Shown here: positions 37,850 to 50,700 of the stretch, in pieces
Position numbering within the stretch: the stretch's first letter is position 1
How the letters are laid out: the number at the start of each line of letters is the position of its first letter
From: Sclerurus mexicanus
Lineage: Eukaryota > Chordata > Aves > Passeriformes > Furnariidae
DNA length: 64,000 bases
NCBI GenBank assembly: GCA_013396755.1
Contig: VWZF01004790.1
Span: forward strand, 124,001-188,000
Direction: 5' to 3'
Translations under genes and position numbers: made by a program
Notes under the pieces: model-generated
Database searches by the model: none
What the model was told of the DNA's origin: nothing
What the model saw: the letters and a program-made list of their open reading frames with translations, nothing else

Positions 37850-38568
37850 TAATTTTGGGGTTTTATTATAAAAGTAAAATAAAAATAAGCATTTAAAAAG
37901 CCTGCTTTTTCAAACAGGACCAGATATAAAAAAAACTATTTACAAGTAGGAAAATGCCAAACTTGAAAAAACTTTTGAATGAGGCACCAAAGTTTAAATA
38001 CGTATTTGAAATATACAAGATTGTTTTCTTTAGGATTCCCTTTTTTCTCTGAGTTGTTACTATCGTAAGTACTGATTTTTCTTTGCCAGCTATTTTATGA
38101 GCTTTTTTCGTGCAACTGTGCTGCAAAAATTATGAAGAGAGCAGCTAGAAACTGTAACCTTTGATTGCTCTGTGTGCCTTACCTTTTTATTGAGTGAGTT
38201 TGTATTATGCATTAACAAGGAGTGACTTTCATCTGTAAAAGAAAATCCTCACCACCCAGAAAAGTTCAGTCAGTCTTTCACAGCGTCCAGTTCTATGTAT
38301 TAATGTGGCAGTAGAGCCCTGGTTATTGTATATGGCTTGTAAATGAAGAAAATTAAATGTACTCAAGGAAGAAAGCAACGGCCAGGAGTTGAATGCTGGA
38401 GTTGCCGTTGGTTCAGGCTCGGGTGGGATTCTTCCAGCACACTTCTGGTTGTGAGTTCACTTCCCTCTGGCCAGGATGACACTGATGTGATTTCAAATGG
38501 CACATTTGTTCCTGTAACTGCACATTGCTAATTGAACATTGCTATTCAGCTATATAATTGCTTTGCAC
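37850..38568 (-). other. NFKB1: NFKB1 3' UTR (proposed)
   Basis: Runs from the stop codon to the best poly(A) site, about 720 bp. It is AT-rich and has no open frame of note. An AATAAA at 38191-38186 (minus) is also present but lacks a GT-rich element downstream. Confidence 0.5.
37862..37867 (-). terminator. NFKB1: Likely NFKB1 poly(A) signal AATAAA
   Basis: AATAAA on the minus strand, followed within about 20-40 bases by TTGTCTGTGTTTG (GT-rich, 37831-37843). This is the best hexamer plus downstream element after the stop. A further double hexamer (AATAAATAAA) at 37734-37725 could be a second site. Confidence 0.5.
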
Positions 38569-38729
38569 TCAACTTTCATGTCTGTAGCCCAGGGCCATTT
38601 TGCCCAGTATTAGTGATGACTTGCTGTTCAGAGAGTCTGAATAAGTAAAACTCAGTTTGCGGAACGAGGTCTCCACACCGCTGTCACACGTGCTTTCATT
38701 GTCTTGAAATTTGCTGTTATAAAGCTCAC
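38569..38729 (-). CDS. NFKB1: NFKB1 last coding exon: phosphodegron and stop
   Basis: The acceptor is CCCTCAG. The exon encodes ELYNSKFQDNESTCDSGVET, SFRKLSF, then an ending unlike the mammalian one (LGKMALGYRHES) and TGA at 38571-38569. DSGVETS is the IKK-phosphorylated beta-TrCP degron that triggers complete or partial breakdown of p105 after signalling (family knowledge). Confidence 0.97.
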
Positions 38730-41700
38730 CTGAGGGAGAGAGAAAAGGGAAATATGTCATTGTTTGTGTGGCTTAAGTAATGCTGCTTTCAGAAAAGCCT
38801 AAGGAATGCAAACCAACAGGGTCAAACCTCTTCCATAGGAAAATAACTCTAACACAAGGTATTATAATAGGAAAAGATGTGCTGAATGCTTTCAGGCCAC
38901 CAAAGTGTGTGATCTGACATACTGCTGGCAGAGATCAACTTGCAGTTGGAGCTTGGAGGGGACGAGAAGCCTGGTGCTCTGCTGACACTAATGCTGTCAC
39001 TGCACGTTGGTCAGGACTCCGCACAAGTGTGGCAGTAGCAGGGCAACAGCTTCTCAGGTTCAGACTCCGTGCAAGCGTACAGCCCCTAAAGTGCACAGGA
39101 TGAGGCTCCTAAAACTTTCTCATGTTATTTCAATGTTATTTACAGATTTATGTTTGAGACAAATCCTTGAACAATTTTCATCGAGTAAGTGGACCTGAAG
39201 TATGAACAAGTCAGTAGCTGTGCACAATCCACAAAAGGAGAGCCTGACTCCAATGGATCAGTATCCGAGCTGAAGGTATGATGTGGGATCAGTGTGACTA
39301 GAACACTGGTTGGCATGTTAGAGTTCAGTCTTATTTTTCTAAACAAACATCTTAAAATAAATTATATGATGCAGTCCATTCATGTTGCAAAGGAGCAGAA
39401 CCCCTCTGACCCTTCAAGATTAATCTAAAGGGGTAATATATGTACAAGCACATTTTTGGGTAGGTGTGAAGGTTCATTCCATGAATGAACAACCAGTTTT
39501 CCATAGAGAGTAAACTGGCAATATTAGACCACAATGGAGTGACTGTGCTGTTTCTTTTTTCTTTCCAGAAATATCCACAGTATTTTCACACAGGGTGTAA
39601 GTTTCTATATAATGGGCATAGGGACAGCACTATCAGTATTTGAACAGCAAAAAACCAAAATGTTTTTGTTACTTGATGTGGCCAGGTGATGACTGAATAT
39701 CCCTGATGACTGAACTGACTTCTCACAACCTGTTTTTCTGTTAGTAGAGTCCCTTGCCCAAAAACACTGTAGGACCTCCATCATGGAAGATGCTCAGAAC
39801 TCGACATGACATGGGCAAACCCATGTCATGTTATACTGGCCCTGCTCTGAACAGGGCAAGTATAACATTTAGACAGCAGGACTGCATGAGGTCCTGTGTA
39901 ACCTAAGCCATCCCCAGTTTCTCTGCCTACAGAACACTGGGCCAGTTTGGAGCGCTACACATTGTAGAAAGAAGAAATTTAATACCAAAGTCTTACTGAG
40001 AAATTTATAAGCCCAAAACATTTTTGTGTATCCAGATATGAGGGGGGAGAAAAAAGTTAAAAGCTAATGGCACTTGTCCATGCCTGGGAGATCATTGCCT
40101 AGTTTATCTTTTGAAACTTATTCGCAGTACATCAATAACATCAGCAAATGGCAACTGTGTGGTTTTGGAAAAGGGAGGCAGGATATTCAATACTGTGATG
40201 CATGCATATTGATTCAAATGGTCCCTTTTCCCTCTCTCTTCTAGGCCTAGCAAATACCTATGACAATAAAGTTACGCTGCAGTAAAATATTTCTGAAACA
40301 GGTAAGCAGCTGAGGCATTGTTGTGTAAGGAAGTATAAAATTACCAGCAGTCCAGGGTGGGGCGGGGCGGGAGAGTTGATAAAAATATTTTGTTGCCAAT
40401 TTTACCTGTCTCTCCACTTGCAAAGATGAGTGGTGATGACGACGGAAGAGCTGTTGCTGTACTGTTCTCCCAGAGAGATGGGCTGTGTGAGATGGACAGT
40501 GCTTCCTGAATTACTTCAATGGCTTCTCTGTGATCCATCTGTCTCAAAGCAGCCATCAACTCTTGCACTGTACCACCAGAAACCTAAGAGAGAAGACACC
40601 AAATGTTCACCATCATCCAGGCTGGCTAAAACTGAAGGGTTGCACTGTCTCACGTGCAGGAGGACAACATTCTCTACGTGTCTGAATGTTCTTTGTAACT
40701 GGTTACAGCCACATTACCTCATAGTTATCTAGCAGAGTTTTCGATGGAGATGGGCTCAACCTGAAGGCATTACTAAGTATGCCAAGACCCAGTTTTTGTG
40801 CTAGAGTGGACCAATTTTTGGTTGGATCAGGCAGTTCCAATAGTTTGTAAAGCTGCATCCTGGAACTTTCATTTAGCTCTCTCAAATTTCCTGGGGAACA
40901 GAGAAATATGTTAAGTTTATTATTTATACAAATAATGCACCAGTTCATTTCTAAGCAGAAACAAAGCCAAATTGAAGAGTATATTAAGAGTCCAATTCCA
41001 GTGTTTACAAATCTATTGCTGTAATATTGAAAACATTCTCCTTTGTGTGTTGTGACCTCTTAAGGGACTCATGCTCATTCTGTGAGTGAGCGGGTGGGAG
41101 GGTACCTCTTCTCTGTCACCAGTTCAGTTACGAGCTATTGCAGGGCAATGTCTGCTGCCACTACAGTTTGAGAACTCAATTACCAGCAGGATATTGTCAA
41201 ATCTTTATAGATCTTACCTTGTGTCAGCATGTTTTCCGAAACCTCTGTTGACTCGTAGGGTTTGCCATTTAATATGTCATACACCTGAGAGAATACAATA
41301 AAATCAGTATTTAGCAGAAACCTGGTTAGTATCCATTATTCCCTAAAGCCCTAATTCCCTTTGTAAATCAGCATTTTTTTCCTCTCTGAGGTTCAGTAGT
41401 CTGTTAAGTGGAGCTGTCTTCCAGTGCTATTTCATCAGGGGAGTTTTGTGGCTGAATTAGTTTAATTTTTGATGCCAAATTAGTTGCTTGTCACCATTGA
41501 AATAACTGTGGATGCAGTGAAAGGAGCTGGCTGAGAGAGCTGAACTATCCTTTATGATTAGAAAAAAACAGAAAAAAACCCCAAACCCAGAAAAACCAGA
41601 CTACATACTTCACAGTTGGCCGCCATATCCAGCGGTGTTGTTCCAGGCACAATCCCTTCATCATCGTCTTCACCATCTTTCACATCATCTAGATCAAACA

Positions 41701-44700
41701 ATGGCTCAAAGTTCTCAATGTGAGGATTTGCACCTGGGAAAAAAGTGTGTGCAAAAGAAGAAACCCTAAGAAAAAAGGCTTCAAGTTGCTTTTCAACAAT
41801 ATTTAAAATATGCATTCTAGTTTCTGAATGGCAAAACAGCTAATTTATTTACTCCAGCTAAATTATATTAAATCAGTAAATAACTCTTTACAAATTAATT
41901 AATTAATTAATAATTAATAATTAATAAATTAATTAATTAATTAATTAAAAAATTAATTGTTAATTAATTTACAAATTAATTAAATGCTGTCCTGTCTCTG
42001 TGTAGTGCTAGTTTCCATTATAAAGAGGGGAAAAAATTACAAGCAGAGCATTAGGGCCTAAAGAAAGAACTCTCGTATCAATTGACTTCCACTCCCATCT
42101 TAGCTCACAGAGAATGTAGATGAAGCAGTGGTGTGGTGCTGCTTTTTATAGTGTCAGAGGAAGTGTAGGTATTTTTAAAAGACCAAGCAGACAGCCACAT
42201 CACTGGGAGGCTTTGGTTTCTGTTTCAAAGGAGAAAAATCAGGTTTAAATACAATTGACAAAATGTTCCAATAAATACTCAGATCTAATTCTTCCAAATT
42301 GATGTGATATAGGAGACACTAACAAGCTCATGTTTCTAAAGCAGTCCAAAGCTTATCTCAGCTATGTAACAAGGTCTCTTTTCCACTTCTTCAGCTATAA
42401 AAGCTACACAAGAAATATTCAAAAAACTTCCAGGAGTGCTGAAGAGATTTTTCTTGACCAACATAATTTGCCTTTTTTAGCCATTAGATGGTGCTGAAGA
42501 GTGGTTAGTATAGCACCTCAAAGTAGGACTTTCTGAGGAAATTCAGACCTTCAAGATCTAACATCTGACTTCCTCCACTCATTAAACAAGTTCACTGGCA
42601 CATTCTTTTCTGCTTGCAGCCTTCTAACTTGAATTTTCGTCACTGTCAAAGAAAACTCTCCAGCAAAGATCTATTTTCATACCTGCTGCTTTGAGAACTG
42701 CTGTCAATTTTGTAGAGCCCCGTCCAGCTGCTATGTGAAGTGGAGTTGTCCCATCATATGTAGTGCTGTCCACATCTGCATCACCCTAAGTTTTTATTGA
42801 ATGACAAAAAGAAAAGAACCCTATACAATGCAGCTGCAAAGGCTCATGTCTGCATAAACACTGCTACTGTGTAAGTAAGCACCATTCTATGCCTGTTTGC
42901 ACAAAAAGTAATGTCTGAAAAGAGGGAATTGGTAAATAACTAGAACTGTCTGCATGCAGGAACAGATGGTGGTTGTGTGCTCCAGTGTTACAGCAGGAGG
43001 CACAGTGTACCCAAAGAGGTCAGGTACATAAAAGCCACTTTGCATCCTGTGCTAACAGTTCTGCCATCTGATTATCTGTGGCCTTTGGAGTCTGAAGGGC
43101 AGGCACAGAAATCTGCTTCCACGCTGCTCTTCAGAAGAGCAGCCATGCTGGTGGCACATCCATACACCACCACGCAGAAGTAGCAATGAACTTGTTCATG
43201 AGTAACTTCACTGGCTGCCAGGATTACTCGGTACAAATTAAACATGGCATATGCAGTCAGGTCAGGGGCACAAACTGTAAATTCCTTAACGTGGGCAGAA
43301 TGTTCACCAGCAGTGCTGAACAAGACAGTGAATAACATTACCAGTAATTCTGCCATTGTGTTAAGTAGTCTAGTCAATAAACAGGAAACACCCCTTCTGT
43401 TCCTCTGAAGCACTGAAGGATTGTTGAGAGATTTTAAATATATAATTGGAAAGACCTGCAAGAAAAAATTCTGCCCTTACCTCAAGCAAAAGGCAGCCTG
43501 CCAAAGGGATGTTCTCCTGTTCAACAGCCAAATGCAGTGCAGTTCGTCCAGACTTCTGTTCCTGAGAATTGACATTAACTCCAGCAGCAATCAGCTGTTT
43601 GAGGCAGGACATACTATTTGCCATCACCGCCATGTGAATTGCACTGAGACCTACACAAAATCAAACCCATCCACCATGTGCATTAGTATTTGAAGAATTC
43701 AGAAATGCCAGAGTAATGAGTTTTGAAAGTGCCTCCATCTATGAGAATTGTAAAGTTAAGTTAGAGGTTCTGTAGCTATCTGAGCAAAAGTAACATATTT
43801 TACCTGCTCATACACTAAAAGGTGATAGAGTCATAGAATTATTTGGGCTGGAAAGGACCTCAAAGATCAACTAATTCCACCTACCTCCTGCCATAGGCAG
43901 GGACACCTTCCACTACACCAGGTTGCTCAAAACCCCATCCAACCTGGCCTTGGACACTTCTAAGGATGGGGCATCCACAACTTCTCTGGGCACCCTGTTC
44001 CAGTGCCTCACCACCCTCACAGTAAAGAATTTCTTCCTAATATCTAATCTAAACCTACTGCCAGTTTACAGCCATTCCCCCTTGTCCTGCCACTACATGC
44101 CCTTGTAAAAAGTCCCTCTCCAGCTTTCCTATGGGTCCCCTTTAGGAACTGGAAGGCCACAATGAGGCCTCCCCAGAGCCAGCTCCTTGCCAGGCTGAAG
44201 AGTCCCAGCTCTCTCAGCCTGTCTGCAGTGGAGAGGTGCTCCAGCCCTTTGAGCATCTTCATGGCCTTCTCTTGGACCACTGTAACAAGCCCTTGTATGC
44301 TGGGGGCCCCAAACCCTAAAGTAGCTCTCCAAGTGGAGCCTCAGTATCATGTTAATGGTGTTAATCAAAATGTTCTTTGTGCATGAATTGGAACTAGTTG
44401 TTATTGGTGGCGAGTCAAAACCATGCAAGAAAAAAAAACAACCCCCAGCAGATTACAAGGTGGAACAGAAGACAGGAACTACCAAACTCACCTAAAGCAT
44501 CTCTTTGGTTCAAAAGAGAGTAGCCTTAAAAACAAAACCTGCATCTTGATACTAAACAAGTAGGCACCCCACACTGGCCCCATCTGCTACTGAACATCTC
44601 TTATGGAAACAGTCTGGGGAATAACTGGTATATTTTAGTATCCTCCTCCTGTAAGGTCATGCTGCCCTATCACCTCTAGATTACCTGCACCAGATCAGAA

Positions 44701-47700
44701 AGAGAGTAATAAAACCTTGTATTTAAAAACCAATCAACCAAAAAACCCCAATCAAACAAAAAATCCTCTCTCTCTGAGGAACTTAACACAGTTTTTTGAA
44801 TCCCATAATGACATTTTTAGGTCAGAAATTTTACAATCTGCTAGAGCAGGAGTACTAAATTCAAATCCCGTGCCACTGAAAAATGGGAGAATTGTCTCTT
44901 TGAGGTTAATTTATAGGCTCTAATTCTGTATGGACACAAAGTACCAGATACAAAACTCCAACACTGGTCCAGAAACTATTTTTCAGGGGATTTCATTCAC
45001 TAGAGAAGAGGAAACATTTTCTTCTGGGGGATTTTTTTTTAAAAAGCAGTGAGGCCATAAGGTATCTCAGGAGGAACACAGTGCTTGAAGTTTTGTGAGA
45101 TTGAAGAGAATATACAGTAACAAAAATTCACACCCACACTGTGTCATGTGGCCATTACCAATCTTTCTGTTCTGTATAACTAGAAAACCAGCACATCTGT
45201 ATTCTCTCATCTGTGCCTGCAGGCATATAAAAAACAAGCACAGCATATACAAAATGGGGAAAGGTGTTATTTTCAAGGCCTGTATCTACCTGTGTAGAAC
45301 CATGGTTTTGGCAGGAATTGGGGTTTGTTTGCCTAGTAGGAAAGTGTAAAATAGTGCCATTGTCTTTCCATACCTTCACCATTGGAAAGGTTGACCATCA
45401 GAGATACCTTCTCATGCTTGAGGAGCAGAGTCAAGATCTTGTCGTCTCCTTCGGTGGCAGCTAAATGTAAGACAGAATTACCATGGCGATCCAGCAGGCT
45501 GGTATCCGCTCCAGCCTTCAGCAAGTGTTCTACTGCCTCTGCCTGCTTGGTGATTACTGCCAGGTGCAAGGGGGTCTAGAAGAGACAGAAGCAAGCCATG
45601 AGAAGGGAAGCAACAGCAACAACACTTCTACAGAAACCCATAAAAGCTCGTAGTGGGAGAAGATGTTACACCACTCCAAAGCTAACAGAAACAAAAAGCT
45701 TGCATATATGTACTGAATACTACAAACAGGGTTTCTACTTACTGAAATAAAAGCTGCCTTGCCAGTGTCAGCAGTTGGACTTTGGGAGGAACAAAGATGT
45801 TGTCTACTCTATAAGCCAGGGCACTGACCTGGCTATTTGAGCATTGCAGTGTACAGGACTCGGAAAATGAGATAATCCCTGCACCCCCCAGACATCTAAC
45901 CCTGCTTCCAGCTGCCCCATCGCCAAGTTTGTCCTGTGGCTGGAGCACACGCACTTTCCAGGCCTGCTCAGATCTGTCTTCAGCACTGAACCATGCTCTC
46001 ACTCTGCTCCTGAATCAAAGGTTTGCAGCCATGGGCTTAGGAACTCCTTATCCCTCAAAATGGCTGCACAGAAGAGAAGAAAATCCTGTGGGGTTCTGTG
46101 CATTTGTCAAAGTGCAGAAGAACATGCAGTTACACAGCATGTGTGGAGCTGGCTGACCTTATCTGCACATTCCCCATTTTTTTTGCACGGACACCTGCAA
46201 TACCAAGTGACTCTTGGGCCAAGAGATCTTGAGAGCTTCCAAAGGCTGACTGCATCCTGCATTCTTGTCAGTTTTGCTAGTGAGCAGCATCATGTTGAAC
46301 GTACTCAGAACTGCATGTATTTAAACAGTAAGCATTCTGGTAGGGTTGGGAAAGTGTATTATATTAAAATAATTTTAAAATTACACAAGATTCCATCTCC
46401 AGATAATTATATTAACAGAGGACTATAAAAAAAGACTAATTCCAGCTCTGCACAATAAGCTTATGTTTGTCAATAGATTTATCAACACATTTGCAATTAA
46501 TTACTACATCTATAAGGTATGTGTATGTTTCAGATTTAAGAATATCTGTACAGAAGGAAAGTTCTAGCCCAACCCCACATTCTCTTCCATCACTGGCTTA
46601 AGGTTTAAGTTGAAGGTAGGAACAGCTGTAGAGTTCTGGGTAGTCAAGGATTTATTTCTTGTGTGGAGCACAGCTTTGCTTCCTGTTTCTGTTAAAGAGA
46701 GGGCACAGAGTTCAGTTCAGAATCTTCTGCTTGCTTTGAGCAGCCTCCACATTTCAAACTTGCCTTATATGAACATAAAAATTAAATGTGAAAGAAAACA
46801 AGTTCTGGAATTATCTGTATAGAATAAAACCCCGCCTTTACTGTTCGCAGCAAAACAGATGATGCAAGTATCAGTGCTGCTGTGTTATGCCCAGCTGGTT
46901 ACCTGTGGGACAGCCAAATGGTGCACACAATCTCTTTAGAAGAGATTCTTTTCCAGGCAGGTTCCCACAGCTCTTTTTAAAACCTACGTTACAAAGAAAC
47001 AGCTCAGACTCTGTCATGGATGACGTTGAGGAGATAGAATTGTGCCTGGCAGTTAAGAGTTCTTTTCCTCCAAGGTAAAGCACATGGGAATGGGCTTACT
47101 TTTTTGCTTTTACTATAATATTATTTAGAAATAAAAGGGAAACCTTGGTGCTCATGTGATGAGCACAAATACAATCTGGTCTGTAGAAAGGGCAAGGGTT
47201 ATTATGGATTCCACGTGCCTATAGATAACTGATGATGCAGCAACTGACTCATGATCCCAAGTTAACCTATGTTAGAAAGGTCAAAAGAGCCCAGAGCTGG
47301 CACACTGTAATCCATACCGCTGGTTAAGGAATGGAGAAGACATGAACTGAAGAATTAACCATTTTTGGCCTGTTCTGCAATAAACCCATGGAGACACTTG
47401 TGTTAACATCAAGGGGAGTTAAGGACTAAACCAGTGAAAATATGCTCTTGCTCCTCCACCACCTTACAATAAGTCACCGTGTTTCTAAACTTGTTTGTAT
47501 CTCAGTCTAATCTTGCTCTTTCCCACAGACAGCAAGTTGTACAATTTCTTTTTTACTGGCTGGACAATCAGCAACACTGAAACCACCACAACTGCGCACC
47601 TGATAGAGGTCATTTCTCATGTTAATGATGTCATTGTAATTCAAATCCGGCATCACTTCCAAGAGGTTTTTCACCAGCTCAGTATGGAGGTGGATAATTG

Positions 47701-50700
47701 CTAAATGAAGGACACTGAAACAAACAAAAAGCAGATGAACAAATTCACACTGTTTTCAAACTTATTATAAAAATTTCAAGGCTTTGTTGTACCTCTGACT
47801 GAATTCTGACATAAACACTTGATTTTTAGAGGTAATGATTCCAGCATTAAATACTAGCACTTAAAATGAACCCCAGTATTAAAAAAGCAAGTCAGAAGGT
47901 AACTGCTTAATCCTTCAGTCATAAAAGCAAACTCAGAATAGCTTTTGCTGGCCCTGAGCATCACTTTACTACTGGTCAAATATACAAAATTTGTAGCACA
48001 AAACAATCACATCAGAAAACGCCCAGATTCTCTGCTAGTTGGTTTTTTTCATATTTGAATTATGCAGCAGATGAACACCTCTTACTGTCAAAACCTTCCT
48101 GCAGAATTTCCACAGGTCTCTCTGCCACCAAAGCAGATTTTCCCTTGGGGTTTCCCCAGATCTGTGGGTTTTCCTTTTCTTCATTTTCAAACAGAAAAAT
48201 GACTAAGGACTCAGGCCCAATGACTAACACCCACAGGCTTTGCAGCAGTGGCCAGAGACGTCATGCCAAAAAAACCCTGTTTGGGGACATGAGTGCATAG
48301 CAAGACGATTCTCTTCTGCTGGGTTAATGCAACAGCCTTTCCTGGTGCTCTTCTCCAGAGGCAAGTCCCTCACCATCAGACAGAGCAGCTGTACTTGCAA
48401 AATGACACAAGGAGAAAAGCAGGTTATGAATCCCATTGCCCCTATCTGACAGAGCTCCATTTGTTTTGTTCCCTTGAGACTTGACTTGGAAGTCATGCTC
48501 TTTGTTTTTAAACATATCCTGCCAAGCTCTTCTTTAACAGATGCTGGCCAGCTTCTAGACTCCTCTGTTCAGCACACTGCTGCTGACACATAATATCAAC
48601 ACGGGATACGTGGTGCGTCTGTTATGCTGCTCCAGAAATACCCGAATAGTCTTAGATTTACACTTCTGTCAGAAAAATAAAAAGGAGTTCAGTGCCATTC
48701 AGGGCATAGAGCTATCCTGAAATTGAGACTGAGAGTGCTCAAAACCAGAAGATACTTTAAAAGAGGAAAAAATATAATTTACAAACCAAACTCATGCCTG
48801 TAGGGCCTTTTTTATTGCTTCTAGACACTGCCTACAATGGCACGTTACCTCCTTCAAGCCTCCTGTGCTGTTCAAACAGCATGACTGGAAAAGGGCTGTT
48901 CCTCTGCTCTCTGGGAGATACTTCTTACTATGCTCTATCATCCTGACATTTTATTTCCAAATCTCACTTCAGAAACACATTTGCTCTTCTACTGCTTTCA
49001 GTTCTCTTTTCTGCAGCAAGTATTTTAATTTTACCCTGCCACAACGTTTGATGCTGCAAAGACATGCTGTATAGACCACGAAAGGGCAGGCAGTTCCATT
49101 TCTTAATGAGTCCTACATGAAAACATGCACTTCTGCACCCCTGTGGAGCCAGCAGGTACCTGCAGAGGAGTGGTACTGGTATAAATGCAGTCACAGCTGC
49201 TCTTACTGAGTGTCCACTGTAAACATACACTAACCACAGATTATGTCTCAAAGCCATAAAACACAACACTAGACCCACTATTTTCATTCCCTACATATTG
49301 CTTTGATGAAAGATGAGCAAAACTGCTGACAGCAACATTTTTTTAAAGGCTTAAGAAAGAGTTTTCTAGTTTTTGCCATACAATTTTAATGACTAAAGTG
49401 AAAATCAGGGAAATTTATTTATGAATTTTAACCTTTGCCCCCTCAGCCCCAAAGAGGGCTGGAAGACAGTCACCAAAGCTTCACTTTTTAAAAAAAGCTG
49501 TGGAGTAATACAGATGTATGATGTGCTCACAGACTAAAATCCATCCCAGGAGAAAGGCAATGTGAATTTGAGCCTCACATACTTGCAGATATCTCTTGAC
49601 TGAGAAAGAAAACAACTTTATCATCATTCTGAAAAGTATTTTGTTTTAGTTCCAATGCTCTGCAAGTCCAAATCTAAGGGGCACTTCACTGATATTTAAA
49701 TGCAAGTCCTACTTGCTCAATACTCCTCTACCCTCCTGTTTTGTTTTTTTTTTTGTTGTTTTGGTTTTTTGGGTTTTTTTGTTTGTTTGTTTGTTTTTTT
49801 AACACAGAAGCTGTGTTGTCCAAAGTACTGGCAGATATTGTTGCTAGCCCCTGCCTCTGTCATATTCCTGCTTTCCTCAAAGTAGACATTAGGTTGCCAC
49901 TTGGAAAGCAAAGCAAGAAAAGTAGCTCTCTCTGATTGTGCAGTCCTCCGTCTGTAGTCTGAAACCTATTTCCACTGAAAGTGGAGTAGAGTAGCAACCT
50001 CTCACAGAGTAATTGAACAGTGGGATACAGGTCTCAGTCTCTTGTAATTTTCCTACTAGCTGGACACCCCGAGGCTTGTATGGCTTCTACTGTTTAAAAT
50101 AGTACAATTTAAGGAAATACTGATGATTGCACAGGGCCTGCTCGAGGCCTGCCAGCTAAGAAGTAAGGATGTGACAGTGTCACTTGCTTATTCAAGAGAT
50201 CACCTTTGCAAATGCTCAGAGCCACTTCTGCTGAATTTCATTTTAAGTAATTACTAATCATTAGTTCCTCACAGTATTTCACCCTGAGTTCCACAGAATC
50301 TGCGTAGCTGTAGAGGAACAAAATGGATTTCTACTCCAGCTCACATTACAGAAGGACTGATAAGCAAATAGTAGCAGCCAAGTCTGCCACAACATCTGTG
50401 CAATCCTTTGGAAGACACCAGTACAGTGCAGATGTAAGCAAGAGCAAAATGACGTCCTCAGGAAGAGCTTTGTGTCAGTGGGAGAAAAGCACTATGGACC
50501 CTTCAGCCATTGTTTCTATATCTCCTGGTGAATCCCTTACTTGAAGCTTCCTATGAAGACTTAAGGACTTGCATGGAATAAAAAAAGCAGGGCACTCTCC
50601 TTCAGGACCAAGCTGAGGATCCCCATCCACTGTATATTGTGATACAAGCACACACTCAGCCAAGATTTTAAGTTAAAAACCACACAGAAATGCACAACAT

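Noticed and set aside
37986..37992. ACCAAAG, a possible miR-9 seed match near the NFKB1 3' UTR
   Set aside because: It lies on the + strand, not on the NFKB1 transcript strand.
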